Notes: generated by a model not told the origin, from the letters alone. A DNA stretch of 64,000 bases from Achromobacter sp. UMC46 (GCF_014170335.1 NZ_LZZS01000004.1:868001-932000); one strand, 5' to 3'; positions 1-8,863 are shown, counted from the first letter of the stretch. Numbers and translations are program-made.

Positions 1-2376
1 GCGCTGGTGCTGGCCGCGCTGGCCGGCGCCGCGCTATCGCCCGTCCCGGCGCGGGCCCAGTCCGCTGGCGCCGCATCCCCGGTCCGCCACGCCGTGAACG
101 TGCCGGCGGGCGCGCTGGGCGTGGCGCTGTCCAGCTTTGCCCAGCAAACACAGGTGCTGCTGTCTTTCGACCCGGAACTGGCTGCGGGCATGCAGACCGC
201 CGGCTTGCAGGGCGGCTACGGCGTGGACCAGGGCTTTGCCGCGCTGCTGGCGGGCACCGGCCTTGAAGCCGTGCGCCGCCCCGATGGCGACTACCTGTTG
301 CAGCGCGCGGGCGGCCAAGCCACTCTGCTGTCGCCGGTGATGGTGCTGGGCGCGGGCGCCACCACCGAAGGCACGGGGCAGTACACGGCCGACTGGATGC
401 GTTCGGCCAACGGCCTGGTGCTGTCGCAGCGCGAGACGCCGCAATCGACCAGCGTGCTGACCCGCCAGCAAATGGACGACCGCTCCATCACGTCGGTGCG
501 CGACGTCATGGAAAACGCCACCGGCATGAACGTGCAGCAAGCGGAGTCCGAGCGCCTGACGTATTACTCGCGCGGCTTTTCCATGGACACGTTCCAGTTC
601 GACGGTGTCGTCAAGCCGCTGAACGGCCTCTACCAGTTCGGCGACGGCAACCTGGACCCGGTCATCTACGACCACGTCGAGATCATCCGCGGCGCGACGG
701 GCTTGATGAGCGGCACCGGCAATCCCGGCGGCTCCGTGAACTTCATCCGCAAGCGCCCCTCGCGCGAATTCCAGGGCGACATCAAGCTGTCGGCCGGCAC
801 CGAAGACACCTACCGCGGCGAAGTCGACCTGTCTACGCCGTTCAATGAATCCGGCTCGGTGCGCGGGCGCATCGTCGGCGCCAAGGAGCGGCGCGGCGAC
901 ACCATGGATCTCTACAAGAAAAAGCGCGATGTGCTGTACGGCATCATCGAGGCGGACGTGGCCGACGCCACCACCATCAGCATCGGCGGTTCGGTGCAGC
1001 GCACGCGGCCCAGCGGCATCAGCTGGGGCGGCTTGCCCGCCCTGGACGCCAACGGCAAGCCGATCGACTGGCCCAAGGGGCAGGCCATGGGCGCCAACTG
1101 GTCGCGCTGGGACACGGATTCGCACGAGTACTTCGCGCAACTGGACCACGGATTCGCCAACGGCTGGAATGCGCGCCTGTCGTACACGCGCCTGGAAAAC
1201 AAGTTCGACGCGCCGCTGCTGTTCACGTCCGACGTGCCGGTGACGATCGACGGCTTTTCGACGCCGCCGCTACTGCGCAAGTTCGTCGGCGGCAGTGACC
1301 AGGACGTGGTCGGCGGCTCCATGGACGGCGATTTCAATGCGTTCGGCCGCCGCCACCAGTTCAGCATGGGCTTCTCCCATTCCGTCATCAAGGCGTGGAA
1401 CCAAAGCTGGGACACCTCCGACCAGGCGACCTATCCCATTCCCGACGTCAAGAACTGGACGGGCGACTGGCCCGCGCCCAACTGGGACATCCTGGCGTTG
1501 TCGCAGACCAACCGCAATGAGCAGACCGGCGTCTACGGCACGCTGCGCCTGGGGTTGACCGACCGCCTGCACCTGTTGACCGGCGCGCGCTGGACCCGTT
1601 GGGAATCCACCGAGACCAGTTGGGGCGTGACGGGCTATTCGCATACCTATTCCGAAGTCACGCCCTACGTGGGCGTGACCTATGACCTGAACGACACCTA
1701 CACCGCCTACGCCAGCTACACCAACATCTTCCAGCCGCAGATGGTGAAGACGCAGACGTGGGACATGGCGGGACCGGCGTATGGCCACAACTACGAAGCG
1801 GGCTTGAAGGCGTCGTACCTGGACGGCCGCCTGAACGCGTCCGTGGCGGTGTTCCAGACCGACCAGAAGGACGTCGCCGAGTACGGCGGCTACGACTATG
1901 CGCACGACGACGGCTGGTACTACATCCTGGACGGGACCCGCACGCGCGGCTTCGAGGCCGAGGTGGCCGGTGAAGTGTTGCCGGGCTGGAACGTGTTCCT
2001 GGGCTATACGTACCGCCAGTCCAAGGACAACACCGGCAAGAAGGTGCAGACCACGCAGCCGGAACAGTTGCTGAAACTGAGCACCGCGTACCGGCTGCCG
2101 GGCGCGTGGAACAAGCTGACGGTGGGCGGCGGCGTGCGCTGGCAGAGCCAGACCAGCGCGCAGACCTACTACGGCTTGCAGTCCGGCTCGATCGTGCAGA
2201 AACCCTATGCGCTGTTCGACCTGATGGCCCGCTACGACTTTTCGGACAAGACGCAGTTGCAGTTGAACGTGCGCAACCTGGCCGACAAGCAGTACTACCG
2301 CTCGATGGGCTTCTACAACTCGGTTTTCTACGGCGAAGGCCGCGCCGCGCTGGTCACGCTGACCCAGCGCTTCTAG
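1..2376 (+). CDS. TonB-dependent siderophore receptor with STN signalling domain (5' end cut)
   Basis: Outer-membrane receptor for uptake of a ferric siderophore, energised by TonB. The frame is open to the first base of the window and begins inside a signal peptide ending ARAQ, so the true start probably lies upstream; a GTG at 7 is the first internal candidate. Residues about 30-105 form an STN (secretin/TonB N-terminal) domain, seen in receptors that signal to an anti-sigma factor. The plug follows, with ETPQSTSVLTRQQMDD and an IIRGATGLMSGTGNPGG motif. The 22-strand barrel ends in the C-terminal phenylalanine (TLTQRF) expected for BAM-dependent insertion. The layout fits the FpvA/FoxA/FhuE class. 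The STN domain predicts a FecI/FecR-type sigma pair nearby, which would have to lie outside the window. The siderophore cannot be named. Confidence 0.93.
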   Translation, partial: ALVLAALAGAALSPVPARAQSAGAASPVRHAVNVPAGALGVALSSFAQQTQVLLSFDPELAAGMQTAGLQGGYGVDQGFAALLAGTGLEAVRRPDGDYLLQRAGGQATLLSPVMVLGAGATTEGTGQYTADWMRSANGLVLSQRETPQSTSVLTRQQMDDRSITSVRDVMENATGMNVQQAESERLTYYSRGFSMDTFQFDGVVKPLNGLYQFGDGNLDPVIYDHVEIIRGATGLMSGTGNPGGSVNFIRKRPSREFQGDIKLSAGTEDTYRGEVDLSTPFNESGSVRGRIVGAKERRGDTMDLYKKKRDVLYGIIEADVADATTISIGGSVQRTRPSGISWGGLPALDANGKPIDWPKGQAMGANWSRWDTDSHEYFAQLDHGFANGWNARLSYTRLENKFDAPLLFTSDVPVTIDGFSTPPLLRKFVGGSDQDVVGGSMDGDFNAFGRRHQFSMGFSHSVIKAWNQSWDTSDQATYPIPDVKNWTGDWPAPNWDILALSQTNRNEQTGVYGTLRLGLTDRLHLLTGARWTRWESTETSWGVTGYSHTYSEVTPYVGVTYDLNDTYTAYASYTNIFQPQMVKTQTWDMAGPAYGHNYEAGLKASYLDGRLNASVAVFQTDQKDVAEYGGYDYAHDDGWYYILDGTRTRGFEAEVAGEVLPGWNVFLGYTYRQSKDNTGKKVQTTQPEQLLKLSTAYRLPGAWNKLTVGGGVRWQSQTSAQTYYGLQSGSIVQKPYALFDLMARYDFSDKTQLQLNVRNLADKQYYRSMGFYNSVFYGEGRAALVTLTQRF

Positions 2377-2388
2377 CGCGACGGCCGC

Positions 2389-3345
2389 CTAGCGCCACTC
2401 GCTGGCCTGGCTCAGCCGGGTCAGCTGGTCATGCGTCAGTGTCAGGGTGGCGGCCTTGACCAGTTCGTCCAGCTGCGCGATGGACGTGGCGCTGACGATG
2501 GGCGAAGTGATGCCGGGCTGCGCGATCTGCCAGGCCAGCGCGGCCTGCGCCGGCGTGCAGGCCGCGTCCTCGGCAACCTCGTCCAGGGCCTTCAGGATGC
2601 GCAAGCCCCGATCGGTCAGGTAATTGTCGACAATCTTTTGGCCGCGCGCGCTTTTGCCCGCATCGGCCGCGCTGCGGTACTTGCCGCTGAGAAAGCCGCT
2701 GGCCAGCGCGTAGTAGTTGATCGTGCCCATCTGCTGCGTCTTCACCAGGCTTTGCAGGCCGGATTCGAAGGCTTCGCGGCTATACAGGTTGTATTCCGGC
2801 TGGATGCTTTCGTAGCGCGGCAGGTCGTGCCGTTCGGCGGTGATCAGCGCTTCGGACAGGCGCACGGCGGTGTAGTTCGACGCTCCGATGGCGCGCACCT
2901 TGCCCGATTCGATGTGCTTGGCGTATTCGGCAAGCGTGTCGGTCAGCGGGGTATGGGAATCGTCCTGGTGGGACTGGTACAGGTCGATATGGTCCGTCTG
3001 CAGGCGGGCCAGCGACGCGTCCAGCGATCGGCGGATGTAGGCGGGCGCCAGGCCGCGGGCGTCGGGCCCCATCTCCATGCCGACTTTGGTCGCGATCAGC
3101 ACGCGGTCGCGTTTGCCGGACCGCTTGAGCCATTTGCCGATCAGCGTTTCGGATTCGCCGCCCTGGTTGCCGGGGACCCAGCGCGAATAGACGTCGGCGG
3201 TATCGATGAAGTTCAGGCCCGCGTCGACCAGGGCGTCCAGCAGCGAGTACGTGCCGGCCTCGTCGACGGTCCAGCCGAAGACGTTGCCACCGAAGGTGAG
3301 CGGGGGGATTTGCAGGCCGGAACGGCCTAGAGCGCGTTTGATCAT
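2389..3345 (-). CDS. Aldo/keto reductase
   Basis: NAD(P)H-dependent oxidoreductase of the aldo/keto reductase superfamily (318 aa), of the subclass often annotated as YajO- or L-glyceraldehyde-3-phosphate-reductase-like. It carries the AKR tetrad in context: Asp and Tyr in FIDTADVYSRW, Lys in VLIATKVGME and His in DLYQSHQDD, with a late NAD(P)-binding segment near GITSPIVSATS. I chose the ATG at 3345 (MIKRALGRSGLQ), where family homology starts; the open frame continues upstream to 3474 but that part has no AKR character. The gene converges on the TonB receptor gene with only 12 bases between them and no obvious terminator. The substrate cannot be predicted. Confidence 0.88.
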   Translation of the reverse strand: MIKRALGRSGLQIPPLTFGGNVFGWTVDEAGTYSLLDALVDAGLNFIDTADVYSRWVPGNQGGESETLIGKWLKRSGKRDRVLIATKVGMEMGPDARGLAPAYIRRSLDASLARLQTDHIDLYQSHQDDSHTPLTDTLAEYAKHIESGKVRAIGASNYTAVRLSEALITAERHDLPRYESIQPEYNLYSREAFESGLQSLVKTQQMGTINYYALASGFLSGKYRSAADAGKSARGQKIVDNYLTDRGLRILKALDEVAEDAACTPAQAALAWQIAQPGITSPIVSATSIAQLDELVKAATLTLTHDQLTRLSQASEWR

Positions 3346-3624
3346 GGTGTGGCCTTTGGGTGCGGCGGCGGGCTGCAGGGAAGGGCGGCCACGCCGGTTT
3401 AGTATATTGGCGCCGCGTGCTCCGGCGTGGGGCATGCAGGTTGCGGCATGCACCATTTCAGGGATTCCCCCCAAGTTCTTTTGGCTGGCGGCAAGTTAGA
3501 CTATACGGCTTTATGGCTAGCTGAACTGGCGGGAAGCCGCCGATATGGCCATAACCAAGAAACCCCCAAGAAACCCCCACGACAACCCCCAACGAACAAC
3601 GACCAAGGGTTCAAGGAGCTTAGT
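3346..3624. promoter_or_regulatory. Divergent intergenic region with candidate -10 boxes and a C-rich repeated leader
   Basis: This 279-base region separates the leftward aldo/keto reductase from the rightward ABC importer. On the minus strand TATACT (3406 to 3401) is a good -10 for the reductase. On the plus strand TATACG (3502-3507) is a weaker -10. Between 3559 and 3592 there are three imperfect copies of an 11-12 base unit (GAAACCCCCAA, GAAACCCCCAC, GACAACCCCCAA), which would lie in the untranslated leader of the importer mRNA. A clear AAGGAG ribosome site sits at 3614-3619. The promoter calls are by eye and uncertain; the repeats are directly visible. Confidence 0.4.
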
Positions 3625-4596
3625 ATGCTGATCGGAAAAAAACATTTTCTGACGGTTGGCGCCATGGCGCTGGCGATGGCTATCGCCGCGCCGGTGGCTG
3701 CGCAGCAGAAATCGGTGGCGATCACCGCCATCGTCGAGCACCCGGCGCTGGATGCCGTGCGTGACGGCGTGCAGGACGCGCTCAAGCAAGCCGGCTATGA
3801 AGCGGGCAAGAACCTGAAGTGGCAATACCAGAGCGCGCAGGGCAACAACGGCACCGCCGCGCAGATCGCCCGCAAGTTCGTGGGCGACCGCCCCGACGCC
3901 ATCGTCGCCATCGCCACCCCGTCGGCCCAAGCGGTCGTGGCCGCCACCAAGGACGTGCCGGTGGTGTATTCCGCCGTGACCGACCCCGTCGCCGCCCAAC
4001 TGGTCGCCAGCATGGACGCCTCGGGCACCAACGTGACCGGCGTGTCGGACCTGCTGGCGCTGGACAAGCAGGTCGACCTGATCAAGAAAATCATCCCGAA
4101 CGCCAAGCGCGTGGGCATCGTCTACAACCCGGGCGAAGCCAATTCGGTCGTGGTCGTGAAGAAGCTCCAGGAAATCCTGCCCAAGTACGGCATGAGCCTG
4201 GTTGAAGCCGCCGCCCCGCGTTCGGTCGACGTGGCTTCCGCCGCGCGCAGCCTGATCGGCAAGGTCGACGTCATCTATACCAACACCGACAACAACGTCG
4301 TGTCGGCCTACGAATCGCTGGTGAAGGTCGGCAACGACGCCAAGATCCCGCTGATCGCGTCCGATACCGATAGCGTCAAGCGCGGCGGCATCGCCGCCCT
4401 CGGCATCAACTACCGTGATCTGGGCGTGCAGACCGGCAAGGTGGTCGTGCGCATCCTGAAGGGCGAAAAGCCTGGCGCGATCCCGTCGGAAACCATCTCG
4501 AAGCTTGAGCTGTATGTGAATCCGGGCGCTGCCGCCAAGCAAGGCGTGACCTTGTCGGATGCCATCATCAAGTCGGCTGCGGTGGTCGTGAAGTAA
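3625..4596 (+). CDS. ABC transporter substrate-binding protein, TrpX/COG2984 type
   Basis: Periplasmic binding protein of an ABC importer (323 aa). It has a signal peptide of about 27 residues (hydrophobic AMALAMAIAAPVAAQ), then an ABC_sub_bind fold typical of the COG2984 family, with segments such as VAITAIVEHPALDAVRDGVQ and PVVYSAVTDPVAAQLV. The start is fixed by AAGGAG at 3614-3619 and the signal peptide; upstream in-frame codons are not protein-like. A permease and an ATPase of the matching families follow, giving the TrpX-TrpY-TrpZ order. Characterised relatives in Gram-positives import tryptophan or other aromatic amino acids. In Proteobacteria the substrate is largely unassigned, so the ligand here is inference. 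Confidence 0.88.
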   Translation: MLIGKKHFLTVGAMALAMAIAAPVAAQQKSVAITAIVEHPALDAVRDGVQDALKQAGYEAGKNLKWQYQSAQGNNGTAAQIARKFVGDRPDAIVAIATPSAQAVVAATKDVPVVYSAVTDPVAAQLVASMDASGTNVTGVSDLLALDKQVDLIKKIIPNAKRVGIVYNPGEANSVVVVKKLQEILPKYGMSLVEAAAPRSVDVASAARSLIGKVDVIYTNTDNNVVSAYESLVKVGNDAKIPLIASDTDSVKRGGIAALGINYRDLGVQTGKVVVRILKGEKPGAIPSETISKLELYVNPGAAAKQGVTLSDAIIKSAAVVVK

Positions 4597-4611
4597 AGCG
4601 GTTCCGCACGG

Positions 4612-4647
4612 ACCCCGCCACGCCTGTCCGGCGTGCGCGGGGTTTTT
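4612..4647 (+). terminator. Rho-independent terminator after the binding-protein gene
   Basis: The arm ACCCCGCCACGCC (4612-4624) can pair with GGCGTGCGCGGGGT (4630-4643), apart from a small mismatch, across a five-base loop, and is followed by a T run. It lies 15 bases after the stop codon, inside the importer operon. It would leave the binding protein more abundant than the permease and ATPase, a common stoichiometry for ABC importers. Confidence 0.8.
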
Positions 4648-4650
4648 GTT

Positions 4651-4902
4651 AGGTTTTTTCAGTGTCTCGCCATGGCGGCGTGCGCCGCTTCCGGACGTTT
4701 TTTCGCTCCCAGAACCTTCATCTTCGACTCCGCTTGCGGCATTGCCGGCACGCGTGGAGACGCTTTGGCAGGAAACAAGCGAAAATGGCGGGCCGGGAAA
4801 CGTTTATTGCGAAAGCTGGGGTAAAACTGACCCCCAAACGCAAGAAATCCGACGTTTCAAATCTTTAATATGCACCTTCCTTACCCTGATTGGATTTGAC
4901 CC
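4651..4902 (+). other. Non-coding stretch between binding protein and permease
   Basis: After the terminator about 250 bases remain before the permease start. Short open frames exist but none has a ribosome site or protein-like composition. The last 80 bases are A-rich, with TTTAAT and TTACCCTGATTGGATTTGACCC just before the permease, so a second promoter for the permease-ATPase pair is possible. I see no clear -35/-10 pair, riboswitch or repeat. Confidence 0.35.
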
Positions 4903-5793
4903 ATGTCATTGTTCTCGTTGTTAGGCGCGTTGGAGATCGGGCTGATCTTCAGCCTGGTGGCCTTGGGCGTGTTTATCTCCTTTCGCCTGCTGCGCTTCCC
5001 CGACCTGACCGTTGACGGCAGCTTCCCGCTGGGCGGCGCCGTCTGTGCCACGCTGATCGCCTCGGGCACCGATCCGTTTTTGGCCACCATCATCGCCACG
5101 TTCGCCGGCGCGGCCGCGGGCCTGGTCACCGGCTGGCTGAACGTGAAGCTCAAGATCATGGATCTGCTGGCCAGCATCCTGATGATGATCGCGCTGTACT
5201 CGATCAACCTGCGCATCATGGGCAAGCCCAACGTGCCGCTGATCACCGAATCCACCGTCTTCACGATCCTGCAGCCGGCCTGGATTTCCGACTACGTCGC
5301 CCGCCCGCTGATCTTGATCGTGATCGTGATCCTGGCCAAGCTGGCGCTGGACTGGTTCTTCGCCACGCAGACCGGCCTGGCCGTGCGCGCCACCGGTTCC
5401 AATGGCCGCATGGCCCGTGCGCAAGGCGTCAATACCGGCCGCATGATCCTGGGCGGCATGGCGCTGTCCAACGCGCTGGTCGCCCTGGCGGGCGCGCTGT
5501 TCGCGCAGACGCAAGGCGGCTCGGACATCTCGATGGGCATCGGCACCATCGTGATCGGCCTGGCCGCGGTGATCGTCGGTGAAAGCATCTTGCCGTCGCG
5601 CAAACTGGTGCTGGCGACGCTTGCCGTCATCATCGGCGCCATCGTCTACCGCTTCTTCATCGCCTTGGCGCTGAACAGCGATTTCATCGGCCTGAAGGCC
5701 CAGGACCTGAACCTCGTCACCGCTGTTCTGGTCACGGTCGCCCTGGTCATCCCGATGCTCAAGCGCCGCCTGGTCGGCAAAAAAGGGCGCTGA
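4903..5793 (+). CDS. ABC transporter permease, TrpY/COG4120 type
   Basis: Integral membrane subunit of the importer (296 aa). It is hydrophobic throughout with roughly eight to nine membrane segments, beginning LFSLLGALEIGLIFSLVALG and ending in a short basic cytoplasmic tail (KRRLVGKKGR). The FRLLRFPDLTVDGSFPLGGA segment is characteristic of this family, which is related to LivH/LivM-type permeases. The ATG at 4903 follows the A-rich spacer. The ATPase gene starts one base after its stop codon, so the two are almost certainly co-translated. The likely role is translocation of an aromatic or related amino acid handed over by the upstream binding protein. Confidence 0.88.
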   Translation: MSLFSLLGALEIGLIFSLVALGVFISFRLLRFPDLTVDGSFPLGGAVCATLIASGTDPFLATIIATFAGAAAGLVTGWLNVKLKIMDLLASILMMIALYSINLRIMGKPNVPLITESTVFTILQPAWISDYVARPLILIVIVILAKLALDWFFATQTGLAVRATGSNGRMARAQGVNTGRMILGGMALSNALVALAGALFAQTQGGSDISMGIGTIVIGLAAVIVGESILPSRKLVLATLAVIIGAIVYRFFIALALNSDFIGLKAQDLNLVTAVLVTVALVIPMLKRRLVGKKGR

Positions 5794-5794
5794 T

Positions 5795-6589
5795 ATGTTG
5801 TCCGCAAAAGATCTGAAAATCACATTCAACGCCGGCACGCCCATCGAAACCCGCGCGTTGCGCGGCATGTCGCTGGAGATCCCGTCGGGTCAGTTCGTGA
5901 CCGTCATCGGTTCCAACGGCGCCGGCAAATCCACGTTCCTGAACGCCGTGTCGGGCGACCTGCCCGTGGATTCGGGCCGCATCGACATCAATGGCGTGGA
6001 CGTCACGCGCCAGCCCGTCTGGGCGCGCGCCGGCCGCGTGGCCCGCGTGTTCCAGGACCCGATGGCCGGCACCTGCGAAGACCTGACCATCGAAGAGAAC
6101 ATGGCGCTGGCGCAAATGCGCGGCGCGCGCCGCGGCTACAGCCGGGCGGTCAAGGCATCGATGAAGGACGGTTTCCGCGAACGCCTGTCCACTTTGGGCC
6201 TCGGGCTGGAAAACCGGCTGACCGACCGCATCGGCCTCTTGTCGGGCGGCCAGCGCCAGGCGGTCAGTCTGCTGATGGCGGCCCTGCAGCCGTCGCGCAT
6301 CCTGCTGCTGGACGAGCACACCGCGGCACTCGATCCCCGCACCGCCGACTTCGTGCTGCAGTTGACGGCCCGCATCGTCGCCGAGAATCAGCTGACCACC
6401 ATGATGGTCACCCACAGCATGCGCCAGGCGCTTGACGTGGGCGACCGCACGGTGATGCTGCATCAAGGCCAGGTGGTGCTGGACGTGTCCGGCGACGAAC
6501 GCCGCGGCATGGACGTGCCGGACCTGCTGGCCATGTTCGAACGCGTGCGCGGCGAGAAGCTGTCCGACGACGCGCTGCTGCTGGGCTGA
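5795..6589 (+). CDS. ABC transporter ATP-binding protein, TrpZ/COG1101 type
   Basis: Cytoplasmic ATPase powering the importer (264 aa). Walker A is GSNGAGKST (about residues 41-49), the Q-loop is in VFQDPMAGTCEDL, the signature is LLSGGQRQAVSLLMA, Walker B is ILLLDEHTAALD and the switch histidine is in MMVTHSMRQAL. The DEHTAALDP variant, with His after the catalytic Glu, is typical of the COG1101 family rather than of LivF/LivG. It starts one base after the permease stop, and a strong terminator follows at 6609-6657, so it closes the operon. Confidence 0.9.
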   Translation: MLSAKDLKITFNAGTPIETRALRGMSLEIPSGQFVTVIGSNGAGKSTFLNAVSGDLPVDSGRIDINGVDVTRQPVWARAGRVARVFQDPMAGTCEDLTIEENMALAQMRGARRGYSRAVKASMKDGFRERLSTLGLGLENRLTDRIGLLSGGQRQAVSLLMAALQPSRILLLDEHTAALDPRTADFVLQLTARIVAENQLTTMMVTHSMRQALDVGDRTVMLHQGQVVLDVSGDERRGMDVPDLLAMFERVRGEKLSDDALLLG

Positions 6590-6608
6590 GTCCGGCCATA
6601 GGCGAATT

Positions 6609-6657
6609 AAGCGCCCGGCGCCTGCCCTGCAAGAGGGCAGGCGCCTGGCGCTTTTTT
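6609..6657 (+). terminator. Strong Rho-independent terminator
   Basis: A long stem begins AAGCGCC (6609-6615) and continues GGCGCCTGCCCT, closes on a five-base loop around 6629-6633, and returns as AGGGCAGGCGCC and GGCGCTTTTTT. One mismatch on each side separates the two stem blocks. Six T residues follow on the plus strand. It ends the TrpXYZ-type operon. With only two A residues on the left it would be a poor terminator for the convergent livF gene. Confidence 0.9.
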
Positions 6658-6680
6658 CATGCGCGAATGCCGGCCGCCTA

Positions 6681-7412
6681 TCAGGCGGCTTCAGCCTCTG
6701 CCGTCGTCTCGTAGCCGAAGTAGGCGTTTTCCAGCGCACGGCCGTCGCCGATCTGGCGCGCCTCGCAATCCAACGCGACCTTGCCGTTGCGCAGCACATA
6801 GACGTGGGTTGCTAGATCCATCACGCGCGCGGTTGATTGCTCGACGACCAGCAACGTCATTCCGGATGCGTTCAGCATCCGCAACTTGTCGTAGACCTGG
6901 TCGATGACCAGCGGCGCCAGGCCCAACGACGGCTCGTCGATCATCAACAGGCGGGGCCTGAGCAGCATCGCGCGTGCAATCGCCAGCTGTTGCTGCTCGC
7001 CGCCAGACAGGTAGCCGGCCGCGCCTTGGTAGCGTTCACGCAGGATGGGGAAGGCGTCAAGCGCCTGCGCCAGATCCGTAGCGGCTTCGGCCTTGTTTTT
7101 GCGGGCGCTCATCGCCAGCTTGAGGTTTTCTTCGACCGTCAACGTGCCGAAGATGTGGCGGCCTTCCGGCACCAGCACTAGGCCGTCCCGGCACAGGCGT
7201 TCGGGCGGGCGTCCATTGATGCGGACCCCTTCGAAATCGATCGAACCCTCTGCCGGTTTGACGACCCCGGCGATGGACTTCAGCAGCGTCGATTTACCTG
7301 CTCCGTTCGGACCCACCACGAAGACGATGCTGCCTGCCGGCACATGGATATCCACGCCTTTCAGCGCGGCCAGCCGGCCATAGGCCGCGTGCAGATTCTT
7401 GATTTCCAGCAT
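6681..7412 (-). CDS. livF: Branched-chain-type ABC transporter ATPase LivF
   Basis: Cytoplasmic ATPase of the HAAT (LIV-I-like) importer class (243 aa). Walker A is VGPNGAGKST, the signature YLSGGEQQQLAIARA, Walker B LLMIDEPSLGLAP and the switch region LLVVEQSTARVMDLA; the VEQ in place of a THD motif is typical of LivF. It is transcribed away from the binding protein-LivG-LivH-LivM operon that starts at 7623. That operon has only one ATPase (LivG type), so this protein very probably supplies the second half of the ATPase heterodimer. Both units would then share the regulatory region between 7413 and 7622. Confidence 0.92.
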   Translation of the reverse strand: MLEIKNLHAAYGRLAALKGVDIHVPAGSIVFVVGPNGAGKSTLLKSIAGVVKPAEGSIDFEGVRINGRPPERLCRDGLVLVPEGRHIFGTLTVEENLKLAMSARKNKAEAATDLAQALDAFPILRERYQGAAGYLSGGEQQQLAIARAMLLRPRLLMIDEPSLGLAPLVIDQVYDKLRMLNASGMTLLVVEQSTARVMDLATHVYVLRNGKVALDCEARQIGDGRALENAYFGYETTAEAEAA

Positions 7413-7523
7413 GAACCACCTCTTGATGAGCGCGGGGCCGACGCCTGAGCGGCCCGGAACGGGTAAGGGAAGTTACTAGGGTGAATCCGGTTGACGCTGC
7501 AAATTCTAGAGACCAATATGCGA

Positions 7524-7549
7524 ACTGTCCACAGTCTGCAGTTAACAGT
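7524..7549. promoter_or_regulatory. Candidate operator between livF and the binding-protein operon
   Basis: The divergent intergenic region holds a short perfect inverted repeat ACTGT-CC-ACAGT (7524-7535) and a further copy of the half-site at 7545-7549. The outer CCAC (7529-7532) and GTGG (7548-7551) are also symmetric. This is the natural place for the GntR regulator encoded at 11597-12301 to act on both transcription units. Assignment to that regulator is inference. Confidence 0.35.
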
Positions 7550-7622
7550 GGTCAGAAAATTGAGTCGTGGTTCATAAACACAACCGGGGTGCGACCAAGA
7601 GCGCGCTCCGCAAGGGGAAGTG

Positions 7623-8840
7623 ATGCGCACGTTGTCCAAATTTCTGAAGACCTCCTGCTTGGCTATCGCCGTCGGCGCCGGGGCACTTTTCGGCGGGCCC
7701 GGGCAGGCTGCCGAGAAGCCCATCGTCATCGGGTTCGCCATCGCCCAATCCGGGTGGCTGCACAACTACGACGCCGCGCCGTTTCGCGCGGCCGTCATGA
7801 AAATCGACGAAATCAACAAGGCGGGCGGCCTGCTGGGGCGCGAGGTGAAGATCCGCGTCCTGGACACCAAAACCGAGCGCGAGCGGTCCGCCAGCGCCGG
7901 TGCGGAACTGGTGCAATCCGGTGTCGACATGCTGGTGGTGTCTTGCGACTACGACTTCGGCGCACCGGCGGCGCTGGCGGCCCAGAAGGCCAAAGTCATT
8001 TCGATGAGCCTCTGCGCGGCGGATCCCAAGATGGGCGTGCAAGGAGTGGGCAATATGGCCTTCACGGCCAACAGCGCCGCGCAGTCGGAGGGCATCGCCA
8101 TTGCCGAGTACGCGCAGCAGAAACTGGGGGTGAAGACGACCTATGTGCTGGAGGACGTCTCGATCGAATACAACAAGTCCGGTTGCGCGGGATTCCGCGC
8201 GGCGTGGGCGCGCACCAACGGCAAGGAGAGCATCCTTGGGGGCGATGTCTTTCGCAATGACGACCCGTCCATCGCCGCGCAGATCACCCGCCTGCAAGGG
8301 TTGAAGACCAAGCCGGATTCGGTGTTCCTGTGCAGCTATACGCCGGGCGGCGCTTCGGCCATCCGCCAGCTTCGCGCGGCAGGGCTGGACATGCCCATCC
8401 TCGGCACGACCGCCATGGTGGACAACTACTGGCTGAACGCCGTGCCGAACCTGAAGGACTTCTATCTGCCGGGATTCATGTCGCTGTACGGCGACGACCC
8501 GCGCCCGGAGATGAACAAGTTCGTCCAGGATTTCAAGGCGCGCTGGGGCGAACCGCCCGTGTCTTCCTATTCCGTGCTGGGCTATAGCCTGATCGAACAG
8601 TGGGCGCACGCCGTGGCCGAAGCCAAGAGCACGGACGCCGACAAGACGCTGGTGGTGATGAACAGCTATAAGGACCAGCCCTTCCTGGTGGGGCCCACCA
8701 GCTACACGAAGGATCTGCACGTACAGGTGAACCGGCCGTGGCTCATCATGACCGTCAAGGACGGGTCGTTCCGCGCGGTCGAGATGTACCGGAACCAATT
8801 CACGCCGGATCTGAAGCTGTTGTTCCGGGTAGGCGCCTGA
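7623..8840 (+). CDS. Branched-chain-type ABC transporter substrate-binding protein
   Basis: Periplasmic ligand-binding protein of the LivJ/LivK-like Peripla_BP_6 family (about 405 aa). It has a signal peptide of roughly 30 residues (basic MRTLSKFLK, then a hydrophobic core ending GPGQAAEKP). The mature protein opens with PIVIGFAIAQSG and contains INKAGGLLGREVKI, the usual start of lobe 1. The ATG at 7623 is preferred over a GTG at 7620 because AAGGGGAAG (7612-7620) then has better spacing. It leads an operon of transporter, regulator and catabolic genes. Relatives bind amino acids, urea, amides and aromatic acids; the neighbouring ring-opening enzymes suggest a lactam, hydantoin or other cyclic amide, which is inference. 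Confidence 0.9.
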   Translation: MRTLSKFLKTSCLAIAVGAGALFGGPGQAAEKPIVIGFAIAQSGWLHNYDAAPFRAAVMKIDEINKAGGLLGREVKIRVLDTKTERERSASAGAELVQSGVDMLVVSCDYDFGAPAALAAQKAKVISMSLCAADPKMGVQGVGNMAFTANSAAQSEGIAIAEYAQQKLGVKTTYVLEDVSIEYNKSGCAGFRAAWARTNGKESILGGDVFRNDDPSIAAQITRLQGLKTKPDSVFLCSYTPGGASAIRQLRAAGLDMPILGTTAMVDNYWLNAVPNLKDFYLPGFMSLYGDDPRPEMNKFVQDFKARWGEPPVSSYSVLGYSLIEQWAHAVAEAKSTDADKTLVVMNSYKDQPFLVGPTSYTKDLHVQVNRPWLIMTVKDGSFRAVEMYRNQFTPDLKLLFRVGA

Positions 8841-8863
8841 GCGCGATGGCCGGAGAACGGAAC

